This document shows, one piece after another, positions 54,139 to 64,000 of a stretch of DNA of 64,000 nucleotides (the first letter of the stretch is position 1; every line of letters begins with the position of its first letter). A program made the translations under genes and the position numbers. The notes under the pieces are model-generated. The model worked only from the letters and a program-made list of their open reading frames with translations, was not told the DNA's origin and ran no database searches. The DNA is taken from assembly GCF_040448305.1 (NCBI RefSeq), contig NZ_CP148752.1, positions 4,526,001 through 4,590,000 of the forward strand, written 5' to 3'. The stretch is from Pseudomonas fluorescens (lineage in GTDB: Bacteria > Pseudomonadota > Gammaproteobacteria > Pseudomonadales > Pseudomonadaceae).

Positions 54139-55602
54139 ATGGAATTCACGACTCAACACTTTATCGCGCTAGCGCCGTTGTTGATCACCAGCGCCACGAT
54201 CATCGTGGTGATGCTGGCGATTGCCTGGCGCCGCAACCACTCCCAGACCTTCCTGCTGTCGGTGGCGGGTCTGAACCTGGCATTGCTGTCGATCCTGCCT
54301 GCCTTAAAAGTCGCGCCCCTGGCTGTGACTCCGTTGCTGCAGATCGACTCGTTCGCCTGCCTGTACATGGCGCTGATCCTGGTCGCCACCCTCGCTTGTG
54401 TAACCCTCGCCCACGCCTACCTCGGCGATGGCGGCACGGGCTACCCGGGCAACCGTGAAGAGCTTTACCTGCTGATCCTGATGGCCGCCGCCGGTGGCCT
54501 GGTGTTGGTCAGCGCGCAGCACCTGGCCGGGTTGTTCATCGGTCTGGAACTGCTCTCGGTACCGGTCTACGGTCTGGTGGCCTATGCCTTCTTCAACAAG
54601 CGCTCGCTGGAAGCCGGTATCAAGTACATGGTGCTGTCGGCGGCAGGTTCCGCGTTCCTGTTGTTCGGTATGGCCCTGCTCTACGCTGACGCCGGTTCCC
54701 TGAGCTTCGTCGGCATCGGTCAGGCGCTGGCGGCTACCGGTCTGCCAAGCTCGCTGGCACAACTGGGCCTGGGCATGATGCTGATCGGTCTGGCGTTCAA
54801 GCTGTCGCTGGTACCCTTCCACCTATGGACTCCGGACGTTTACGAGGGTGCTCCGGCGCCGGTCGCAGCGTTCCTGGCTACCGCTTCCAAAGTGGCTGTG
54901 TTCGCGGTGATGGTGCGCCTGTTCCAGATCTCGCCAGTGGCGAGCAGCGGCGTGCTGAGCAACGTGCTGACCATCATCGCCATCGCGTCGATCCTGTTCG
55001 GTAACCTGCTGGCCCTGACCCAGAGCAACCTCAAGCGTCTGCTGGGTTACTCGTCCATCGCCCACTTCGGCTACCTGCTGATCGCCCTGGTGGCGAGCAA
55101 GGGTCTGGCCGTGGAAGCCATCGGCGTGTACCTGGTCACCTACGTGATCACCAGCCTCGGCGCTTTCGGTGTGATCACCCTGATGTCCTCGCCGTACAAA
55201 GGCCGTGACGCAGACGCCCTGTACGAATACCGCGGCCTGTTCTGGCGCCGTCCGTACCTGACCGCCGTACTGACCGTGATGATGCTGTCCCTGGCCGGTA
55301 TCCCGCTGACCGCGGGCTTCATCGGCAAGTTCTACATCATCGCCACCGGTGTCGAGTCGCACCAGTGGTGGCTGGTCGGTTCCCTGGTACTGGGCAGCGC
55401 CATCGGCGTGTTCTACTACCTGCGTGTGATGGTCACCCTGTTCCTGATCGAGCCAAACCTGCGTCGCGTCGACGCCCAACTGCACTGGGAACAACGCGCA
55501 GGCGGCGTGATGCTGCTGGCGATTGCGGTACTGGCGTTCTTCCTCGGCCTGTACCCACAACCGCTGCTGAACCTGGTTCAACAGTCGGGCCTTGCGGGTT
55601 GA
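54139..55602 (+). CDS. nuoN: NADH-quinone oxidoreductase subunit N
   Basis: A 487-residue antiporter-like proton-pumping subunit. Motifs include GLFIGLELLSVPVYGLVAYAFFNKRSLEAGIKYMVLSAAGSAFLLFG and GLAFKLSLVPFHLWTPDVYEGAPAPVAAFLATASKVAVFAV with the key Lys. ATG 54139 (MEFTTQHFIALAPLLI) is chosen over an in-frame start within nuoM because AAGAG precedes it and the extra residues are not membrane-like. It is the last nuo gene and is followed by a strong terminator. Confidence 0.96.
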   Translation: MEFTTQHFIALAPLLITSATIIVVMLAIAWRRNHSQTFLLSVAGLNLALLSILPALKVAPLAVTPLLQIDSFACLYMALILVATLACVTLAHAYLGDGGTGYPGNREELYLLILMAAAGGLVLVSAQHLAGLFIGLELLSVPVYGLVAYAFFNKRSLEAGIKYMVLSAAGSAFLLFGMALLYADAGSLSFVGIGQALAATGLPSSLAQLGLGMMLIGLAFKLSLVPFHLWTPDVYEGAPAPVAAFLATASKVAVFAVMVRLFQISPVASSGVLSNVLTIIAIASILFGNLLALTQSNLKRLLGYSSIAHFGYLLIALVASKGLAVEAIGVYLVTYVITSLGAFGVITLMSSPYKGRDADALYEYRGLFWRRPYLTAVLTVMMLSLAGIPLTAGFIGKFYIIATGVESHQWWLVGSLVLGSAIGVFYYLRVMVTLFLIEPNLRRVDAQLHWEQRAGGVMLLAIAVLAFFLGLYPQPLLNLVQQSGLAG

Positions 55603-55625
55603 TCGCTTAGAGTCATTCGGCAGTA

Positions 55626-55659
55626 AACAAAAACGGCACCTTCGGGTGCCGTTTTTTGT
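55626..55659. terminator. Bidirectional terminator after nuoN
   Basis: AAACGGCACC-TTCG-GGTGCCGTTTTTT with an A run on the left: a 10-bp stem with the stable TTCG tetraloop, ending the nuo operon. Confidence 0.95.
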
Positions 55660-55791
55660 GGCGAGGGAGCTTGCTCCCGCTCGGCTGCGAAGCAGTCGCC
55701 AGAATTTGAGATCTTCGCTCTCTACCAGATAGACCGGAACTTGCGAAAGGGGCCTGCTGCGCAGTCCAGCGGGAGCAAGCTCCCTCGCCAC
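55660..55791. repeat. REPIN of a second REP family
   Basis: Outer arms GGCGAGGGAGCTTGCTCCCG at the left and complement at the right, with inner GACTGC/GCAGTC-type pairing. The core GAGGGAGC differs from the GGGAGCGAGC core of all other doublets in this window. Confidence 0.88.
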
Positions 55792-55848
55792 GGGTCATTG
55801 TTTTTGAGAAGTAATGCTGCTCAGAGAGCCCTACTGCCCTCAATGCCC

Positions 55849-55943
55849 TCATCGCGAGCAAGCTCGCTCCCACAGGTTTTGTGTCGTACACAAAATCTGC
55901 GGTCACCCTCGGACACTGTGGGAGCGAGCTTGCTCGCGATGAC
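55849..55943. repeat. REPIN (common family) with a palindromic centre
   Basis: Standard arms. The interior has TTTTGTG-TCGTA-CACAAAA, an inverted repeat like that inside the 13250-13330 doublet. With the preceding doublet it fills the 406-base gap between convergent nuoN and the ABC operon; no gene is seen there. Confidence 0.9.
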
Positions 55944-55960
55944 GGTGTAACAGACACCAA

Positions 55961-55986
55961 CAAAAACGGCACCTTCCGGTGCCGTT
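55961..55986 (-). terminator. Terminator of the ABC transport operon
   Basis: Read on the minus strand: AACGGCACC-GGAA-GGTGCCGTTTTTG, a 9-bp stem with a T run, 23 bases after the stop of the binding-protein gene. Its stem is almost the same as that after nuoN. Confidence 0.9.
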
Positions 55987-56008
55987 CGCCTTTCACAATA
56001 CAACCAAC

Positions 56009-57751
<1,743 letters not shown>

Positions 57752-57798
57752 AGAGACCTCCTTATTGAGTTTCGGAGCAACATTGCCGAGCGATTCGA

Positions 57799-58074
57799 CT
57801 AGCCCCAACGCATCACAGCCAACAGCCACACCAGGGACATCGCGAAGGCGACCCAGATGCTCCAGTCGGTGACGCCGATTACCAGCAAGTGCAGGTAGGC
57901 GCTGCCGAGAAGACCGATGAACAAGCGATCACCACGGGTGGTGGCAATCGGCAGAAAACCACGCCGAAGGATGCTCGGCGAACGCAACTCCCAAGTGGTC
58001 ATGACCACCAGGATCAGGGCAATCACGCTGAAGAATGCAGCCGTCGGGACGGTCCAACTCATCCATTCCATCAT
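57799..58074 (-). CDS. DUF2160-type small inner-membrane protein (GlpU-like)
   Basis: A 91-residue membrane protein with about three helices: WTVPTAAFFSVIALILVVMTTW, then after a basic loop (RSPSILRRGFLPIATTRGDR) the segments LFIGLLGSAYLHLLVIGV and WSIWVAFAMSLVWLLAVMRW. Either of two adjacent ATGs (58074 or 58071) fits the GAGGA ribosome site. Such small proteins lie between permease and binding-protein genes in glpSTPQUV operons; they are probably accessory to the transporter, but their role is unknown. Confidence 0.85.
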   Translation of the reverse strand: MMEWMSWTVPTAAFFSVIALILVVMTTWELRSPSILRRGFLPIATTRGDRLFIGLLGSAYLHLLVIGVTDWSIWVAFAMSLVWLLAVMRWG

Positions 58075-58081
58075 CAGTTCC

Positions 58082-58882
<801 letters not shown>

Positions 58883-58890
58883 GGCGGGCC

Positions 58891-59753
<863 letters not shown>

Positions 59754-59757
<4 letters not shown>

Positions 59758-60869
59758 GGCTGCGCCTCTTGGTTGGCATTGGCTTCGAGCAGGAATTCAT
59801 CGGCGTAGACCATCAACCACTGCGCCGGAAAACTGATGTACGCCGTGCCTTGCGGCACCGGTTTGTCTTCGGCCAGGCGCACCTTCAGGGGCGCACCATC
59901 GAGGTCGAGGCTCATGATCTTGTAGGTGCCCAGGTCTTCGACGTGTACGACCTGTGCCCGCAGCGCGTCATCAAAGGCTTCGTCCCACACATGGACGAAC
60001 TCCGGACGAATGCCGACCTTCAGGGTTTTCCACTCCGATTCAGCAATACGCTGCTGCATGGCCTCGGACAGCGGCAGGTGCGTCGAGGCGAAACCGACAC
60101 CGCCCGGTTGTGGCTGCACCTCGATCAGGTTCATCCCGGGGCTGCCAATGAAGTAGCCGACAAAGGTGTGACTCGGGCGCTCGAACAATTCCCTTGGCGT
60201 GCCGAACTGCACGATCTGCCCGCCGTACATCACCGCAATCTTGTCGGCGAAGGTCGAGGCCTCCAGCTGATCGTGGGTGACGTAGACCATGGTGATGTTG
60301 AACTGCTCGTGGATCTGCTTGAGCTTGCGCCGCAGTTTCCACTTCAGGTGCGGGTCGATCACCGTCAGCGGCTCGTCGAAGAGGATCGCCGACACGTCGT
60401 CGCGCACCAGCCCGCGGCCCATGGAAACTTTCTGTTTTTCGTCGGCGGTGAGGTTGCGCGCCTTTTTGCTCAGCAGGTTCTGCAGGTCGAGGACTTCGGC
60501 GATTTCCTGCACCTTGCTATGCACCCTGGCCTCGGCCATGCCCTGATTGCGCAGCGGGAAGGCCAGGTTGTCGAACACCGTCATGGTGTCGTAGACCACC
60601 GGGAACTGGAAAACCTGGGCGATGTTGCGCTTTTCCGGGGTCAGGTTGTTGACCGCTTTGCCGTCGAACAGCACATGGCCCTGGGACGGGCTGAGCAGAC
60701 CGGAAATGATGTTGAGCAAGGTCGATTTGCCGCAGCCCGATGGACCGAGCAACGCGTAGGCGCCGCCCTGTTCCCAGATGTGGTCCATCTCGCGGATCGC
60801 ATAGTCCTCCGGTCCCGCCGGGGTCTTGGTGTAGCTGTGGGCGAGGTTCTGCAAACGGATTTCGGCCAT
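59754..60869 (-). CDS. ABC transporter ATP-binding protein with degenerate signature (GlpT-like)
   Basis: A 371-residue MalK-type ATPase. Walker A is GPSGCGKST (residues 42-50), the Q-loop Gln is at 88, Walker B is AILFDEP (161-167) and the H-loop His is His199 in VTHDQ. The ABC signature is not LSGGQ but LTADE (140-144), so it cannot form a normal site in the opposing monomer. A C-terminal TOBE-like regulatory domain follows from about residue 240. It overlaps the next permease by four bases and starts at the stop of the other ATPase. Confidence 0.92.
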
Positions 60870-61963
60870 CAGGCAACCCTCGTGACACGCCGGCCCGGCG
60901 CCTGGACCAGCCGCCCCTGCGTATCGAACACAAACAGTTTATGGGTGGGGATGTAGATGCGGATCGGCGCATCGACGTCGTATTCGTGGACACCCGGCAA
61001 GTGCAGCACCAGCAGGAAGTGCTCGTTGCGCACGTGCAGGAAGGTTTCCGAGCCGCTGATTTCCGCGACTTCGACGGTCACCGCCAATTCGAGGTCATCG
61101 TCGTTGCTCGGCACCAGCGAGATATGGCTGGGCCGCACGCCGAAACGGAACTCGCCCTCGCCCACCGGGCGCAGATCGACGTTCAGCGGGAAATGCACGA
61201 AGTTGGCGAAACTCACTTCGTTGCCGGCAATGCGTCCCGGCATCAGGTTGATCGGCGGCTCGGAGAACAGCTCCGCCGCCAGCACCGTTTGCGGCTGGTG
61301 ATAGACCGAGGCGGACTGGCCGCTCTGGATCACCCGGCCTTCGTGAAGAATGGTGGTGGTGCCACCCAGGGCCAGGGCTTCGTTGGGCTCGGTGGTGGCG
61401 TAGATCGCAATGGTGTGGCGCGCCTTGAACAGCTCGCGCATTTCCTGGCGCAGTTCTTCGCGCAACTTGTAGTCTAGGTTGACCAGCGGCTCGTCGAACA
61501 GGATCAGCTCGGCATCCTTGACCAGCGCCCGGGCCATGGCCGTGCGTTGTTGCTGACCGCCGGAAAGCTCCAGCGGATAGCGCTTGAGAAACTTCTCGAT
61601 GCGCAGCATCTTCGCGGTTTCCAGCACCTTGTTCTGGATCACTTCGCTGGATACACCGGCCTGACGCAGCGGCGAGGCGATGTTGTCGAACACCGTCATG
61701 GTCGGGTAGTTGATGAACTGCTGATAGACCATCGACACATTGCGCAGGCGCACGGGGCGTTGGGTGACGTCGACGCCGTTCATCAGGATGCGGCCGCTGT
61801 CGGGCTTGTCCAGACCGGCCATCAGGCGCATCAGGCTGGTCTTGCCGGACAAGGTGCGCCCCAGCAAAACGTTGAAGGAACCGGGTTCAAAACTCAGGTT
61901 GGCATCGTCGATCCAGGTCTGGCCCTCGACGGTGCGGCTGACGTGCTCCAGGGTGAGTGACAT
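60869..61963 (-). CDS. ABC transporter ATP-binding protein lacking the H-loop histidine (GlpS-like)
   Basis: A 364-residue MalK-type ATPase, first gene of the operon. Walker A is GRTLSGKTS (residues 35-43), the signature is a normal LSGGQ (133-137), and Walker B is LILFDEP (153-159). The H-loop position reads YATTEP, with Thr191 where His is expected. A C-terminal TOBE-like domain follows. It probably pairs with the neighbouring ATPase as a heterodimer. A sigma-54-type promoter is about 45 bases upstream. Confidence 0.92.
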   Translation of the reverse strand: MSLTLEHVSRTVEGQTWIDDANLSFEPGSFNVLLGRTLSGKTSLMRLMAGLDKPDSGRILMNGVDVTQRPVRLRNVSMVYQQFINYPTMTVFDNIASPLRQAGVSSEVIQNKVLETAKMLRIEKFLKRYPLELSGGQQQRTAMARALVKDAELILFDEPLVNLDYKLREELRQEMRELFKARHTIAIYATTEPNEALALGGTTTILHEGRVIQSGQSASVYHQPQTVLAAELFSEPPINLMPGRIAGNEVSFANFVHFPLNVDLRPVGEGEFRFGVRPSHISLVPSNDDDLELAVTVEVAEISGSETFLHVRNEHFLLVLHLPGVHEYDVDAPIRIYIPTHKLFVFDTQGRLVQAPGRRVTRVA

Positions 61964-62005
61964 GGCTCGGCCTTTTTATTATTGGAGTCAAGCGACCGGA
62001 GCTCT

Positions 62006-62023
62006 AAAGCGACATCCGTGCCA
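62006..62023 (-). promoter_or_regulatory. Sigma-54 (-24/-12) promoter of the ABC transport operon
   Basis: Read on the minus strand: TGGCACGGATGTCGCTTT. It matches the consensus TGGCACG-N4-TTGC with one mismatch (TCGC), and the GG and GC are separated by the required 10 bases. Transcription would start about 12 bases downstream, close to 61998, 35 bases before the first ATPase gene. Confidence 0.82.
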
Positions 62024-62087
62024 AAAAACTCAAGCTGTTGATTCAGCTTGAAATTCCAGAAGAAGACGGCAAAAACACGTTCGTTGC

Positions 62088-62157
62088 TGAACACAAATGA
62101 ACAATCTGAAATGAACAATTGAACAGTTCACCCATTGACAGTGAACAATAGTGAACA
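62088..62157. promoter_or_regulatory. Array of six TGAACA repeats, likely enhancer of the sigma-54 activator
   Basis: TGAACA occurs at 62088, 62098, 62112, 62120, 62142 and 62152, all in the same direction; the gaps of 10 and 22 bases are near whole DNA turns. The array is 70-150 bases upstream of the -24/-12 promoter, where sigma-54 activators bind. Binding by the divergent regulator is inferred. Confidence 0.65.
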
Positions 62158-62195
62158 ACACTCTACGGATACTTTGGACTGGCTTGGCAGTACTT

Positions 62196-62284
62196 GTGGG
62201 AGCGAGCTTGCTCGCGATAGCGGTGGGTCAGACGACATTAATGTTGTCTGGCACGGCCTCATCGCGAGCAAGCTCGCTCCCACA
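62196..62284. repeat. REPIN (inverted REP doublet)
   Basis: Standard arms about 45 bases apart with inner GACGACATTAA/TTGTCTGG pairing. It is the only doublet in the window that sits between divergent genes; it lies between the TGAACA array and the activator gene. Confidence 0.92.
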
Positions 62285-62363
62285 TGGAACTCACCGCCTT
62301 CATAGATTTATGCTGCAGTACTACCCATAACAACAATAAAAGCTTGCCCAGAGATCGACTGCC

Positions 62364-64000
62364 ATGGCCGCACCCGCATCGCCGTTGTCCCACGACGCCA
62401 TCATCCAGGACTCCTGGTCCCGTTGCCGCGCGTTCGGCCTCAGTCATCAGAGCGCGCCGGCATTCGACCAATTGCCGGCCGCGGGCATCGCGCAACTGCT
62501 GGAGAGCCAGCATTCACTGGTGCAAACCACCCATCAGGAAGTGCTGCCCTACTACGAGAACATCCTGAGCAACTCCAATTGCCTGATCATGCTCGCCGAC
62601 CATCAGGGCCAGGTGCTCACGTCCTGGGGCACCCAGCGCTTTATCGAACCCAAACTGGCCCGGGGTTTCAGCGCCGGCGCCAGCTGGATGGAACGTTGCA
62701 CCGGCACCAACGCCATAGGCACCGCCCTGGCCTGCGAACAAGCGGTACACATCGAGCACGATGAACATTTCCTCAAGGCCAACCGCTTCATGACCGGTTC
62801 CGCCGCGCCGATTTTCGATGCCGAGCGCAAGGTGATCGCGGTGCTGGACGTTTCCAGCGACAGCTACCTGCCGCCCTCCCACACCCTGGGCATGGTCAAG
62901 ATGATGAGCCAGACCGTGGAAAACCGGCTGATCCTCAACCTGTTCCATGGCCAGCATTTCCAGCTGACGTTCAACACCGGGCTGAACAACCTCGACAGCC
63001 AATGGGCCGGGTTACTGATCTTCGATGAGACCGGCCAGGTGCTGTCGGCCAATCGCCGGGCCGACAATCTGCTGGGCATCAGCCTGTCGCGGGTCAGTGT
63101 CGAAAGCCTGTTCAAGGTCTCGCTGCTGGAGTTGCTCAACCAGCCAGAAGGCCTGCCCTTCGCCCTGCAAACCTCGGGGCGCAACCGCTTTCAGTGCCTG
63201 TTGAAGCGGCCGAAACAGGCATCAATTCAACCACGAGTATTCACCGAGCCGGTTGTAACTGCACTCGCGGCCATCAGCCTCAACTCCCTGCATTTCGGCG
63301 ACAGTCGCGTGGAAAAAGCCGTGCGTCAGGCCGAGCGCTTGCTGGAAAAAGACATTCCGTTGCTGATCCACGGTGAAACCGGGGTCGGCAAGGAAGTGTT
63401 CGTCAAAGCCCTGCATCAGGCCAGCTCGCGCAGCAAACAAGCGTTCATCGCCGTCAACTGTGCAGCGATTCCCGCCGAACTGGTGGAGTCCGAGTTGTTC
63501 GGATATGAGAAAGGCGCGTTCACCGGTGCCAATCAGAAAGGCAGCATCGGGCTGATCCGCAAGGCTGACAAAGGCACGCTGTTCCTCGACGAAATCGGCG
63601 ACATGCCGCTGCCGACCCAGGCACGACTGTTGCGGGTGTTGCAGGAGCGTTGCGTGCAGCCAGTGGGCAGCAGCGAGTTGTTCCCGGTGGACTTGCGTAT
63701 CATTTCCGCGACCAATCGCTCGTTGCGCGAACAGGTACAACTGGGGCGGTTTCGTGAAGACCTGTATTACCGCATCGGCGGCCTGACCCTGGAACTGCCA
63801 CCGTTAAGAGAGCGCAGCGATAAAGAGGCGCTGTTTAAACGTCTCTGGGAACAGCATCGCGAACCCAGCCAATGGGCTGGACTGAGCCGCGAGGTATTGG
63901 AGCTGTTCGACCGTCACCCGTGGCCGGGGAATTTGCGCCAGGTCAGCAGTGTGATGCAGGTAGCGCTGGCGATGGCGGAGGAACAACCGATAAAGCCGGA
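62364..64000 (+). CDS. AcoR-like sigma-54-dependent activator, C-terminus outside window
   Basis: The first 545 codons of an enhancer-binding protein open to the window end. An N-terminal GAF sensor (about residues 60-190, with WMERCTGTNAIGTALAC) is followed by a PAS-like segment (about 205-270). The AAA+ domain has Walker A GETGVGKE (337-344), the sigma-54 contact GAFTGA (384-389), Walker B GTLFLDEIGD and sensor ISATNRS. The Fis-type DNA-binding end should lie beyond base 64000. It diverges from the ABC operon and probably activates it. Related AcoR regulators sense acetoin, alcohols or diols. Confidence 0.93.
   Translation, partial: MAAPASPLSHDAIIQDSWSRCRAFGLSHQSAPAFDQLPAAGIAQLLESQHSLVQTTHQEVLPYYENILSNSNCLIMLADHQGQVLTSWGTQRFIEPKLARGFSAGASWMERCTGTNAIGTALACEQAVHIEHDEHFLKANRFMTGSAAPIFDAERKVIAVLDVSSDSYLPPSHTLGMVKMMSQTVENRLILNLFHGQHFQLTFNTGLNNLDSQWAGLLIFDETGQVLSANRRADNLLGISLSRVSVESLFKVSLLELLNQPEGLPFALQTSGRNRFQCLLKRPKQASIQPRVFTEPVVTALAAISLNSLHFGDSRVEKAVRQAERLLEKDIPLLIHGETGVGKEVFVKALHQASSRSKQAFIAVNCAAIPAELVESELFGYEKGAFTGANQKGSIGLIRKADKGTLFLDEIGDMPLPTQARLLRVLQERCVQPVGSSELFPVDLRIISATNRSLREQVQLGRFREDLYYRIGGLTLELPPLRERSDKEALFKRLWEQHREPSQWAGLSREVLELFDRHPWPGNLRQVSSVMQVALAMAEEQPIKP

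Noticed and set aside
62239..62256. A second TGGCACG on the plus strand that could start a sigma-54 promoter for the activator gene
   Set aside because: It is not followed by TTGC at the needed spacing and is part of the REPIN interior and arm.

Overview
The window is chromosomal DNA from a Pseudomonas of the fluorescens group. The evidence is the high GC content, the many GTGGGAGCGAGC-type REP doublets (REPINs) between genes, and a core gene order (tus, serS, crcB, rarA, lolA, ftsK, trxB, aat, bpt, infA, clpA, clpS, cspD, icd, idh, mnmA, hflD, purB, aceA, nuoA-N) that matches what I remember of pseudomonad chromosomes. No phage, insertion sequence, plasmid, CRISPR, rRNA or tRNA gene was seen. 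Most of the window is housekeeping sequence; the less ordinary material is at the two ends and in the longer gaps.

1-9.6 kb is an accessory-like stretch. It holds a translationally coupled nitrilase-family amidohydrolase (cut by the window edge) and NCS1 permease, divergent from a LysR regulator with a palindrome just before its start. A tandem REPIN cluster, an isochorismatase-like hydrolase, a periplasmic gamma-glutamyltranspeptidase, an O6-methylguanine methyltransferase, a NudK-type Nudix enzyme, a GNAT enzyme, a small lipoprotein, two small unknown genes and a YoaK-like membrane protein follow.

9.7-24 kb begins with tusD-C-B-E-ybiB, a coupled operon carrying sulfur toward tRNA 2-thiouridine. 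A glutathionyl-hydroquinone reductase follows, then the minus-strand block ftsK, lolA, rarA, crcB, serS, cysG. The plus-strand run trxB, aat, bpt, infA covers thiol redox, N-degron tagging and translation initiation.

24-40 kb holds clpA/clpS (N-degron proteolysis, matching aat and bpt), cspD, and the isocitrate branch point: icd, an unrelated monomeric idh, and aceA 7 kb further on. Between them lies nudJ-mnmA-hflD-purB, an order also found in E. coli; MnmA is the thiolase that receives sulfur from TusE. The uL16 hydroxylase, a GNAT enzyme and a secretin-like exported protein are next. A 474-base structured-looking region precedes aceA.

40-55.6 kb is the complete complex I operon nuoA-B-CD-E-F-G-H-I-J-K-L-M-N, with fused nuoCD and a terminator-like hairpin between nuoF and nuoG.

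56-64 kb is a six-gene ABC import operon on the minus strand (580-residue binding protein, DUF2160-type small membrane protein, two permeases, two ATPases), resembling the GlpSTPQUV glycerol importer of rhizobia. It diverges from an AcoR-like sigma-54 activator that runs off the window. The gap holds a good -24/-12 sigma-54 promoter facing the ABC operon and six TGAACA repeats that look like the activator's enhancer. The two ATPases carry complementary defects, predicting one normal and one degenerate ATP site.
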